Below are positions 55,414 through 64,000 of a stretch of DNA of 64,000 bases, piece by piece (positions within the stretch are counted from its first letter, which is position 1; each line of letters begins with the position of its first letter). Both the position numbers and the translations under genes were made by a program. The notes beneath the pieces are model-generated. The model saw nothing but the letters and a program-made list of their open reading frames with translations, was not told the origin of the DNA and ran no database searches. This DNA comes from Chloranthus sessilifolius (Eukaryota; Streptophyta; Magnoliopsida; Chloranthales; Chloranthaceae), in assembly GCA_021018995.1 (NCBI GenBank), contig CM037588.1:79953765-80017764 (forward strand), given 5' to 3'.

Positions 55414-56184
55414 TATATCACCGGGGATTGTCGAGCTATCGACTCATCCGTAGCAGTATGTGTATACTAATTAGGTGTAATCATGGTAATTTCCATAGTA
55501 ATATATGTTATTAGGATATTAAACAAGTATGTTACTAGGTACGATTTCTTATACCAAAGAAGTTCTCCCATTAAAAATCGTAGTGATTATGATTGATGAG
55601 AGAATAGGCTGTCCGAGTCTGCATATTTCACTATCGATAGGGAGCAATTGCAGATAACCAAAGCGTCACCTCGATTCCTGCTGCGCAGCCATGACTAATC
55701 AAGGAGTTAATAACACCTCCAACCAATTCACATTCTTCAACACCAGCCATAATACATATGAATGGTGACTAATCATATCCCGTGGTTATAAATATACATT
55801 CCTTTCCATTCCATCTCCAACACTCTTGCCTTGGCTAAACCACCGAGTTTGTCAGAGATTTTTGAGGCATTTGAGAGGCTTCTCCAGCGGGATGCTGAAG
55901 CCATCTCTGCACTCCTGGAGGAGAGGAGACAGCTGATTGATGAATTTATAACCCTTCTCCCCAAACGAGAAGCCACTGACGAAACACCACCCCCATCCCC
56001 CAAACTTCAAAAATCTTCCCCATCATCACCCCCTCCATCTTCACGAGCCTTTTCTTTCCTATTTCCTCTTCTATTGGACGCACCCATCCAGGAAGAGATT
56101 AATCATCTTTTAAAGGCAGCAACATTTTTGTTAGAAGTCGAGGACCGATCTTTATCGAAGACATTTTCTCTCGAACGTTACTAC
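55414..56184 (+). other. Downstream part of A0 with a small open frame
   Basis: From about 55831 an open frame of roughly 118 codons (…LSEIFEAFERLLQRDAEAIS…) runs to 56190, beginning at a non-ATG codon, with heptad-like Leu/Glu spacing, a Pro/Ser-rich centre and a short hydrophobic stretch (FSFLFPLLLDA). A TATA-like TTATAAATA lies about 45 bp before it. I do not recognise the family; it may be a remnant of the extra 3' region of Athila-type elements. The 55414-55780 part shows nothing recognisable. Confidence 0.4.
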
Positions 56185-56399
56185 TATTAAGTGGTGAAAA
56201 ATGCCACTTTGCACCCTTTAACCTGACCTTTCATGGACCTGCAAGCACACTAATAAGCCTATGTTGAGTGCATTTTGTAGCTAGCAGGAAAATCTGGTAA
56301 TAATGCAGCAAACCACTTAAAAATGCCCATAAAGAAGTCAGCTCTCAGCATCATGCAAACCCAGCAACAGAATAAGGTGAAGGAAGCAAGAATAGGTTG

Positions 56400-56880
56400 A
56401 TAACATCCTATCGATTAGTCACCTGAAGGATTCGACAGGATCAGAGAGCAGTAAAAGGAAGAATTCGTGCAGAAGTGAAGAGTTTGACAGGATCCAAGAC
56501 CCTATCGAGCAGTTGAAAGAGAAAGATGATTCAACCTATCGAAAGCTAGCTGAGGGAAAAAGGAGACCTATCGGAAGGTTCATTCAACCTATCGAATGGT
56601 TCACTGATCCTATCGAAATAGAAATGCTGAGACAGCACCTGTCGTAGAATGATCTGAACCTTTCGATAGGAACAAAGGGCATCCGATCGAAGCGACAAAA
56701 TGCAAATATTCAACCTATCGAATCACTCTTCCAACCTGTCGAAAGCCCCAGATCAAGCACAGTGAAGCTAAATTCAACCTATCAGATTCTATCGAAGAGA
56801 CCACTGAACCTATCCAAAGGAATTGCAAGCTTACTTCCAACCTGTCAGAAGCCTCTTCAACCTGTCGAAATCGTGTGCTG
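56400..56880 (+). promoter_or_regulatory. Array of CCTATCGA-type dyads in the A1 LTR
   Basis: About 16 copies of AACCTATCGA/AAGGTTC-like words occur in both orientations, for example AACCTATCGAATGGTTC, AACCTTTCGATAGGAAC and ATCCTATCGATTAG. The idealised form CCTATCGATAGG is a perfect palindrome. The array is about 200 bp upstream of the TATA-like box and matches the array of the solo LTR in motif and place, although flanking bases differ. Confidence 0.7.
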
Positions 56881-57080
56881 AACTTCTCAGAAACCATGCT
56901 ATGCACACGTTGAGACTTGGTGACCTATTGCATGCAAACCGAGGCACCTTGGTGACTAGCACGATGCTCTAGAAGATGCCCTAGGAAACCCTAACCGACC
57001 CATGTGCTTTAATAGAACTCTAACAAATTCTGACAACCTTCTAGAAGGGATTTTTGGTGGGAAAAGTAGAGAAGGAAAGC

Positions 57081-57088
57081 TATATATT
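57081..57088 (+). promoter_or_regulatory. TATA-like box of the A1 LTR
   Basis: TATATATT in AAGCTATATATTGGAACC occupies the position of the TATA box of the related solo LTR. It is a weaker match than the boxes of T1, T2 and the LARD. Confidence 0.5.
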
Positions 57089-58241
57089 GGAACCCCCAAT
57101 TGCCATTGGGGGAGATCAAATTTTTGAGCAATTTTCCAAAGACCAGAGATTGCAGCGATATTCCCTTTTCCCTCCTTTAGCCCAACCATGGTTGGCTAAA
57201 CTCCTTGGAGCAGCGAGGAGTAAGTTAGATCTGTAATTGGGTGAGTTTAAGAGTGTTGCTGGGGTTAATTGTTGCATAGACTACAAATCTGAGAGCATTC
57301 CATTGTAAGAGTGACCTAGTTTGCAATGTAAATATTGTTTCTAATATTTTAATTAGATCTAAAGCTCTTTTGATTCCTCTTGGTGCTCAATCGGATTTGT
57401 GTAGAGGAGTTGCTTGATCAGCTCACCCACATAACTGGTAGACCTTTTGGATATCATCTGAATTCCCTAGATCTGATATCCTTGTAATTTCCTGTGTCTG
57501 TGTCCTGGAAATTGCAGCATCTATAGTGGTTTTAATTGTTCTAATTGAGGCCCTACTCTGTAGCATATCTCTAGGATGGTCTGTGACCATTAAAGTGGAC
57601 AGATCATAACCTTAAGGTAAATCTGAGCTCAGGCCTTAATTGGATTTATCTACTATAATTCATGGATTCGATAAAGGCTATAGGATAGTCTGTGACCATT
57701 AGAGTGGACAAATCATAGCCTTAAGGCCAGGTGGATCCTATGATTTGGAGTGGAAGTTTTACCCTGCAACTGTGTTTGCGGACAATGCCTGTGGCCAGCT
57801 GAGGGACTTATGTGCTCTTGAACCCCTGTGACATGCTTAGCTCAACCTGATTATAGTGAAAACAATCTCCAAGCTGCTCTTCTCCATTTTTTGAGTTTTT
57901 AAACCTTTCATCAGCAAGATCGGAAGCTCCAGATTCGATCTAAAACAATCTGCATTTTATTTGTAGTTTAGTTTAAGTGACAACTCATTTCAAAACTCTC
58001 CCCTATTTTTTAACTAAAGTAGGCATAACTAGGGTGTTAGATCTCTTATAGATCTAAAGATTTATCCTATTTCTAAACAACCTCCCTGTGGACATTCCCT
58101 TACTCACCATTCTTTTAAAGCTTGCTACAAAGGACCCTGTATCTTGCAGGCCTAGGATATTTTAGCTGTGCTGAATCCGTCTCTATTTTCTCTTGATTTT
58201 TACACCATAAATCAGCACACTAGAAATCTACAACAAGTTTT

Positions 58242-58259
58242 TGGCGCCGCTGCCGGGGA
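58242..58259 (+). other. Primer binding site of A1
   Basis: TGGCGCCGCTGCCGGGGA, identical to the LARD primer site, six bases after the LTR end. Athila elements are known to use tRNA-Asp, whose complement is nearly the same. Confidence 0.93.
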
Positions 58260-58545
58260 GGTAGATTAGAAATTGATAGATCTAAGTTTTTATCATAGTT
58301 TTGTAGTTTTTGTCTGAATTTACTAACTGCATTTGTGAGTTTTGCTATTTTCCAGTATTCTTTGTTTCCATTTTAGCAGATCTAAGTACAGAATGAGAGG
58401 AGAGCTATGCTGAAGGCTGCTCTATAGTTTGCATCTCTTCTTCCCTGTCTATTTTCAGATCTATTGATTTTGTAGATTAGTTAATCAATTGTGTGTTCCT
58501 ATTTGTTGGGTGAAGTTTTACTCTAATTTCAGTTGTGGGAGTTGT

Positions 58546-59870
58546 ATGTTTGGTAGGAGAACTCTTCAACCAGAGATTATTCCATTAAATCCAGAGGTTG
58601 AAAGACTTCTCAGAACTAGACAAACTACATCCACAGCTGTTGAATTTGAAGCTGTCGAAATGGGTGAGCAGCAGCAGCCTCGAACTCTCAAGGAATTCAA
58701 TGCACTAGGGGTCTACAATTCCCCCTTCTGCATTCAGTTCCCTGCTGCTCAAGGAAATTACGAGATTAAATCGTCCATCATTCAAATGTTGCCTTCATTT
58801 CATGGCCTGACCAAGCAGGATCCCTATAAGCATATAGATGAATTCTTAGGACTGTGCACTACCTTCAACATCACAGGTTTGGGGGAGGAGGCCACCAAGA
58901 TGAGACTCTTTCCTTTTTCATTAAAGGACAGAGCCAGAACCTGGTTGTCTCTGCTTCCACCTAACAGCATACAGTCCTGGAGTGATCTCCAATGTCAGTT
59001 TTTGGCCAAATTCTTTCCTATGTCAAAGACCAGTCAGTTGAGGAAGGGTATTATTTCTTTTACCCAAGATCCAACTAAAGATTTTCATCAGTCCTGGGAG
59101 AGATTCAAAGAACTCCTCTAGAAATGCCCCCACCATCAAATCCCTGAATGGCAACTGGTTCAAAGCTTTTACCAGGGAATTGATTCAAAAAGCAGGGACA
59201 TGATAGATGCCTCTTATAGAGGCACTTATCTTCATAAAACTGCTGAGGAGGCATGGGAGCTCTTTGACATCATCAGTGAAAATTCTATGTAAAGAGAAAC
59301 CTTGCCAAGAGATTTAGAACCATCTAAACTGATGAAAGAGAACACCTCAAGAGGAAAGATATATGAAGTGAATTGGAAAGGAAAGTGGATAACTTAACTC
59401 TAAAGTTTGACAGGCTCATGGGAGCAATGCAGCCACCTGTGGCTGCTAGAATAGAGGATGCATGTGCTATATGCCAGTCCCCTGCTCACTCCCTAGATGG
59501 CTGCCCCTCAGCTGCCAAATTTCCTGAGTTCATAACAGAGCAAGTGGCTGCAACTCAAACCTATGGGCAGCAGCCTGCTACTGGGTATCAATGGAGAAAC
59601 CACCCCAATTTGAGGTGGAGACAAGATGGATACCCCAGTCAACAGCAGCAGCAGCCCCAGCAGCCCATGCCCTATAAAAATGCTCAGCCCTATCGAGATG
59701 GTTATGTCCCAAGACTTCAATATCAACAAACCATGGCCCAACCTCTAACACCTCCTGTGCAGCAAGTTGCACCTACTTCAGCTGTGAGAACACCATCTTT
59801 TGAGGAACAAGTTCTATTTTCATTACAGAACCTGAACACCCTAACCCAAATTGTGCATTCTCATAACTAG
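58546..59870 (+). pseudogene. gag: gag of A1
   Basis: I place the start at the ATG 58546 (MFGRRTLQPEI), because the Athila-like region EVERLLR follows and no ATG lies upstream in frame. The core reads MLPSFHGLTKQDPYKHIDEF, LFPFSLKDRARTWLSLLPPN and KFFPMSKTSQLRKGI, typical retrotransposon gag. A TAG at 59119 and further stops around 59290 break it, and the frame changes before 59373. The second part has a zinc knuckle CX2CX4HX4C (CAICQSPAHSLDGC) and a Gln/Pro-rich tail (QQQQQPQQP). Gag forms the particle and binds the RNA. Confidence 0.9.
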
Positions 59871-60386
59871 AGCATCAAAAAGATAGAGGACCAGCTTGGT
59901 CAACTGTCTGATGCTCTGACTAGGAGAAAAGGAGGAAGGTTACCTAGTGAGCCACAAGATAATCCACGAAGACAGTTTGTAGTGGGTGAAGTTTCGACCA
60001 CATTTGAGGAAGCCAAATCTGTTACAACTTTGAGAAGTGGTAGGCTAGTAGATAATCAAGTGGGCTGTGAGCCTGTGAAAAGTCTGAAGGAAGATAATGG
60101 AAGGAGTTTTTCGAGCACACAACAGAGGTCACCAGTGGTGGACTTGCAGGAATAACCCAGTGTCAATAAAGAGGATGGCATGGATCCTCAAGAAAATGAA
60201 AAAATTAGAAAAAAAGAAGCCCCATTGGCTAAGGCTGCAAGTGAAGGAGCAACCCCACACTTGCCATTTCTCAAGGCATTGCAAGGACCCTCCCCTTTTG
60301 ATAAAGGGCAGGGCAAAATTGAGGAAATGATGGAGACTTTCAAGCAAGTAAAGATCAATCTGCCTTTACTGGATGCCATTAAATAA
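59871..60386 (+). pseudogene. gag-protease linker of A1
   Basis: Continuing in the same frame after the TAG at 59868, it reads IEDQLGQLSDAL, VTTLRSGRLVDN and, after a TAA near 60153, a Lys/Glu-rich part and KINLPLLDAI before TAA 60384. LRSGR and INLPLLDAI are conserved marks of Athila polyproteins. All three stops fit C-to-T at CAG or CAA. Confidence 0.75.
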
Positions 60387-61000
60387 GTCCCAGCTTATGC
60401 CAAATTCTTAAAAGACCTATGCACCCATAAAAGACAATCCAGGATACACCTATCCAAGAAAGTCTTTTCAGCAGAAAAAGTAAAGCATATACTGTCCATT
60501 GCAACTCCTCCCAAACTCCAAGACCCTGGACTCCCCACCATCCCTTGCATCATTGGGGATCATACCATTGACAAAACCCTATTAGATCTGGGAACCAGGG
60601 TAAATTTTCTTCCATATTCAGTCTATGAGAAGCTGAGTTTAGGAAAACTAAAGTCCACACAAGTTGTTCTACAACTGGCCGACAGATCTAAAAGGAGACC
60701 TGTGGGGGTTATCGAGGATGTTTTGGTGGGAGTTAACAAATTCTTTTTTCCTGCTGATTTCTTGGTGCTGGATATGGAACCTAGCAGAAATGACATTTCC
60801 ATCCCTGTGATCCTAGGCAGACCCTTTTTGGCCACAGCTAATGCATGTATCCAATGCAGGTCTAGGATAATGGAGGTGTCATTCGGGAATATGAAGGTCA
60901 AACTGAACGTATACAATGCAGCCACCCAACCTCATCCTGATGAGGATTGTTTTTCTCTAGATATAATAGATGAAGTGGTGCAAGAAAATGTGAACCTAAT
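60387..61000 (+). pseudogene. Aspartic protease of A1
   Basis: PTIPCIIGDHTIDKTLLDLGTRVN has the catalytic Asp (codon 60585-60587) in the D-L-G form typical of Athila. VVLQLADRS, PVGVIEDVLV, FPADFLVLDME and VILGRPFLATA complete the fold. There is no stop between 60387 and 61445, so this is one of the best-preserved parts. It would process the polyprotein. Confidence 0.9.
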
Positions 61001-62370
61001 ACTGCATGGTAAGGAATGGTCAAATGAGCTCGCGGCAGCATGGAAGGAACCAGAAGAAGTAACATTTTTCACCCCTAAAACTGGGCATGTTCAATTTGTC
61101 TCCTCCGGAGCAGAACCAGCAAAGCTCCATCCATGGAGGCCTACTTTGCTGCCCCTTCCACCTCCCTCCAAGACACCCCTATTGCCCTCCCTCATCAGCC
61201 CCCCAGAGGTGGAGTTAAAGCAACTCCCGCAAACTTTGAAATATGCCTTTTTAGGAGACAACAACAAATTACCTGTGATAATCTCTTCTTCCCTCACCAT
61301 TGAGCAGGAAAGAGAGTTACTTGTTGTGCTCAAAAGGCATAGGAGGGCAATAGGATGGACCACTGCAGACTTAGGGGGGATTAATCCTGCTGTGTGCATG
61401 CATAAGATTCATCTCGAGGAAGGTGCCAAACCTTCTCGAGAGATGTAGAGGAAACTTAACCCTCACATGCAGGAAGTTGTGATGAAAGAGGTAGTTAAAC
61501 TCCTTGATGCTGGCATCATATACCCTATCTCGGATTCCCAATGGGTGGCAACTACCCAAGTTGTACCCAAGAAATTTGGCATCACGGTTGTGGAAGCAGA
61601 TTTAGTAGAGCTGATTCCAACCAGACAGACCACTGGTTGGAGAGTATGCATTGATTACAGAAAGCTAAATGAAAAAACTAGCAAGGACCACTTCCCACTA
61701 CCTTTTATAGACCAAATCTTGGACAAGTTGGCAGGTAAGGCATATTATTATTTTCTTGACGAATATTCAGGGTACAATCAGATCCCTGTCTACCCCCAAG
61801 ATAAAGAAAAAATTACATTCACTTGCCCATTTGGGACCTTTGCATACAGGAGGATGCCATTTAGACTGTGTAATGCACCTGTCACTTTCCAACGATGCAT
61901 GTATGCCATTTTTTCTGACATGATTGACAAATTTTTGGAGATCTTCATGGATGATTTCTCCATTTATGGAGATGATTTTGGCCAATGCCTACACCATCTT
62001 GATTCTGTGCTATAGAGGTGTGAGGAAACTAACCTGGTCCTAAGTTGGGAAAAGAGACACTTTATGGTGACTCAGGGCACTGTCCTTGGACATGTGGTCT
62101 CCCACAAGGGAATAGAGGTTGATCAGGCTAAGATTGACTTAATTTCCCATCTTCCCCCTCCCAAAACTATCAAACAAGTCAGGTTTTTTTTGGGCCATGC
62201 TGGGCTTTATTGGCGATTCATTAAGGACTTCAGCAAAATTACCAAACCCCTGTGCCACCTACTGTGTCAAGAGGTACCCTTTGAGTTCAATGATGACTTC
62301 CTGGCTACTTTTGAGCAGCTAAAAACTTGCTTGACTACTGCCCCTATCCTACAAGCTCCTGATTTCTCCT
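61001..62370 (+). pseudogene. Reverse transcriptase of A1
   Basis: After an Athila-type linker (LKYAFLGDNNKLPVIIS, HRRAIGWTTADLGGINP) come VVKLLDAGIIYPISDSQWV, WRVCIDYRKLNEKTSKDHFPLPFIDQ, YSGYNQIPVYPQDKEKITF, MPFRLCNAPVTFQRCM and the catalytic FMDDF (61944-61958). The TAG codons at 61446 (EM*RKLNP) and 62013 (SVL*RCEE) fit CAG to TAG. The thumb region IEVDQAKIDLI...FLGHAGLYWRFI follows. One conserved Gly/Ser change (YSGYN kept, CNAP kept) suggests only modest decay. Confidence 0.92.
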
Positions 62371-62760
62371 TACCATTTGAGCTAATGTGTGATGCATCAG
62401 ACTTTGCTATGAGGGCTGTTTTGGGACAAAGAAGAGACAAGGCACCATGTGTGGTGGCATATGCTAGTAAATCAATGGTTGATGCTCAATTGAACTACAC
62501 CACGACTGAGAAGGAGCTGTTAGCCATTGTCTTTACCTTAGAAAAATTTCAATCGTATGTGTTAGGCTCAAAAATCACTGTGTTCACTAACCACTCAGCC
62601 TTGAAATACCTCTTGTCTAAGAGGGACACCAAAGCAAGATTAATCAGATGGATTCTCCTTTTGTAGGAATTCCATTTGGAGATTAAAGACAAGAAGGGGG
62701 TGGAGAATGTGCTTGCTGATCATCTATCAATGATCCAAGTTGCAGAAACAGAGAGCCTAC
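62371..62760 (+). pseudogene. RNase H of A1
   Basis: The order is FELMCDASDFAMRAVLGQ (Asp codon 62391), VVAYASKSMVDAQLNYTTTEKELLAIVF (Glu present), then FTNHSALKYL, where the third acid is Asn (AAC 62589-62591) instead of the usual Asp, a G-to-A change. The end is RWILLL*EFHLEIKDKKGVENVLADHLS, with TAG 62664 in place of a Gln codon. It would degrade RNA in the RNA-DNA hybrid. Confidence 0.9.
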
Positions 62761-62829
62761 CCATCAATGATTCCTTTCCAGACGAGCAGCTGTTTGCCGT
62801 AGAGATCAATATGCCTTGGTTTGCTAATA

Positions 62830-63960
62830 TAGTGAACTACCTTGCTGTGAAAAGGATCCCTCCACATTGGAACAAGAATGATAGAAATCTATTTTTCTCT
62901 CAGATCAAGCACTATATATGGGAGGACCCTTACATTTTTAAGTAGTGTTCAAACCAAGTCATTCGACAGTGTGTATCGGAGACAGAGTTCCACCACATTT
63001 TAACCATGAGTCATGAACAGGCTTGTGGGGTCCACTTCAGCGGTAACAAGATTGCTGCGAAAGTGCTTCAGAGTGGTTTCTATTGGCCTACTCTGTTCAG
63101 AGATGCCAGACAACATTGTAAAGCCTACCCTCAATGCCAGTAGATGGGAAGTATTACTAAGAGGAATTCCATGCCTTTGCAACCCATGCTGGTGGTCGAA
63201 TTGTTTACTGTCTGGGGCATTAATTTTATGGGACCATTTCCCCCTTTTCGTGGATATAATTTCATCCTTGTAGCGGTGGACTACGTGTCCAAATGGGTAG
63301 AAGTCATGGTTACAAGGACAAACGACCACAAAGTTGTCATTAAATTCCTCAAAGACAACATCTTCTCCAGGTTTGGCATCCCCAAAGCCATCATCAGCGA
63401 CGGGGGAAGTCACTTCTGCAATAAACCTTTTGACAAGCTATTGGAAAAGTACTCTGTGACCCACAGGGTAGCCACCCCCTACCACCCACAAACCAGTGGA
63501 CAGGTAGAGATTTCCAACAGAGAAATCAAACACATTTTAAAGAAGACCGTGAGAAGTGATAGGAGGGATTGGTCCATGAAATTGACAGATGCCCTATGGG
63601 CTTATAGGACTACCTATAAGACCCCCATAGGTATGTCCCCATTCAGACTAGTTTAAGGCAAAGCATGCCATTTGCCTGTTGAATTGGAACACAAAGCATA
63701 CAGAGCTATTAAAGCAATAAATTCTGATTTCAACTCTGCTGGTATACACAGGAAATTGTAGATGGCGGAGCTAGAGGAGCTCAGATTGGAAGCATACACC
63801 AATGCTCAGATCTACAAAGAAAAAACCAAAGCCTTCCATGATAGACACCTACTACGGAAAGAATTCAAACCCAATGACAAGGTGTGGTTGTTCAATTCTA
63901 AATTAAAATTCTTCCAGGTAAGTTGCAGTCCAGATGGGATTGACCCTTCATAGTTGTACA
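62830..63960 (+). pseudogene. Integrase of A1
   Basis: A zinc region (near 62990-63140) precedes the core [37 protein letters not shown] and [16 protein letters not shown]. The first catalytic Asp is Asn (AAT 63222-63224), a G-to-A change; the second (63399) and the Glu (63507) are intact with the DD35E spacing. Stops at 62943, 63138, 63654 and about 63757 interrupt the frame. The C-terminal [25 protein letters not shown] matches A0. The gene is cut by, or ends close to, the window end. Confidence 0.92.
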
Positions 63961-64000
63961 TGTTTCCCCATTTGGAGCTATTGAAGTTAGAGACCCTACA

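Larger units (their letters stand above)
56185..58235 (+). repeat. 5' LTR of A1 (about 2.05 kb)
   Basis: The right end CTACAACA lies six bases before the primer site. The left end is placed at 56185 by alignment with the solo LTR (TGTTAAACAGTGAAAAATAC versus TATTAAGTGGTGAAAAATGC), which implies that the initial TG is now TA; 56192 is the alternative. It contains the dyad array (56400-56880) and a TATATATT at 57081. Two near-identical words GGTCTGTGACCATTA at about 57575 and 57688 show a small internal duplication. Confidence 0.82.
56185..64000 (+). mobile_element. A1: Athila-type Ty3-gypsy element (5' LTR to integrase, cut by window end)
   Basis: The order is LTR, tRNA-Asp-type primer site, gag with zinc knuckle, protease, reverse transcriptase with FMDDF, RNase H and integrase with HHCC/DDE regions, which is standard for Athila. 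From 59373 to 63950 all pol parts share one reading frame, broken mainly by TAG/TAA codons; there is hardly any indel damage, so decay is mostly by base change. The 3' end lies outside the window, so the target duplication cannot be checked. Confidence 0.93.

Noticed and set aside
1-64000. Host genes, tRNA or rRNA genes
   Set aside because: I looked for tRNA-like cloverleaf boxes and conserved rRNA words and for host-like exons outside the elements; every coding-like stretch could be assigned to a retroelement or was low-complexity. Weak host exons could be missed without a search.

Overview
The window is repeat-dominated plant nuclear DNA. It is built almost entirely from nested, decayed Ty3/gypsy LTR retrotransposons of two lineages: Tat/Ogre-type (pol with two RNase H modules, a tRNA-Arg-like primer site, and genes on the opposite strand) and Athila-type (tRNA-Asp-like primer site TGGCGCCGCTGCCGGGGA, FMDDF reverse transcriptase box). 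I see no host gene, tRNA or rRNA. A seed plant with a sizeable genome is the safest statement; I cannot name the species.

Layout. T1 (1-21861) is an almost complete giant Tat-type element: end of the 5' LTR (1-480), primer site (483-500), long leader, gag, protease, G-patch, reverse transcriptase, RNase H, archaeal-type RNase H and integrase (2078-11050). Two antisense genes follow (12770-14237, and a spliced gene 14901 to about 18230), then a hairpin/polypurine tract and the 3' LTR (20277-21861). TC (about 21862 to 46200) is a second, more diverged Tat-type element: pol (22441-25841), a spliced antisense gene (27585-29687), further antisense remnants and a 3' LTR starting at 43944. It was split by an Athila-type solo LTR (29993-31940, target duplication TTAAG) and by a non-autonomous LARD (32725-39598, minus orientation, target duplication CATGC). 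T2 (about 46200-54318) is a 5'-truncated relative of T1 keeping both antisense genes and the 3' LTR (52753-54318). A0 (54319-56184) is an old Athila integrase remnant. A1 (56185 to the window end) is an Athila-type element with 5' LTR, primer site, gag, protease, reverse transcriptase, RNase H and most of integrase.

Most unusual signal. T1 and T2 carry a tandem cassette with a 47-bp period. Each unit has a 21-bp dyad (two 10-bp arms around one A/T) plus a 26-bp spacer. Two to four copies sit upstream of each antisense gene and upstream of the TATA box in the LTR, and in T1 also in the leader. The sequence of the arms drifts between copies but the symmetry is often kept by paired changes. The Athila-type LTRs carry unrelated but analogous arrays of short CG-centred dyads at the same place, 200-370 bp upstream of TATA. 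I read these as transcription-control modules; that is inference.

How the parts work together. gag-pol would form particles and copy and integrate the element, while the antisense genes would be made from their own internal promoters towards pol. All copies are now damaged. Most internal stop codons are ones expected from C-to-T change at CAG, CAA or CGA, or from G-to-A in TGG, and several catalytic acidic codons show G-to-A. This is the expected footprint of long-term cytosine methylation of silenced elements.
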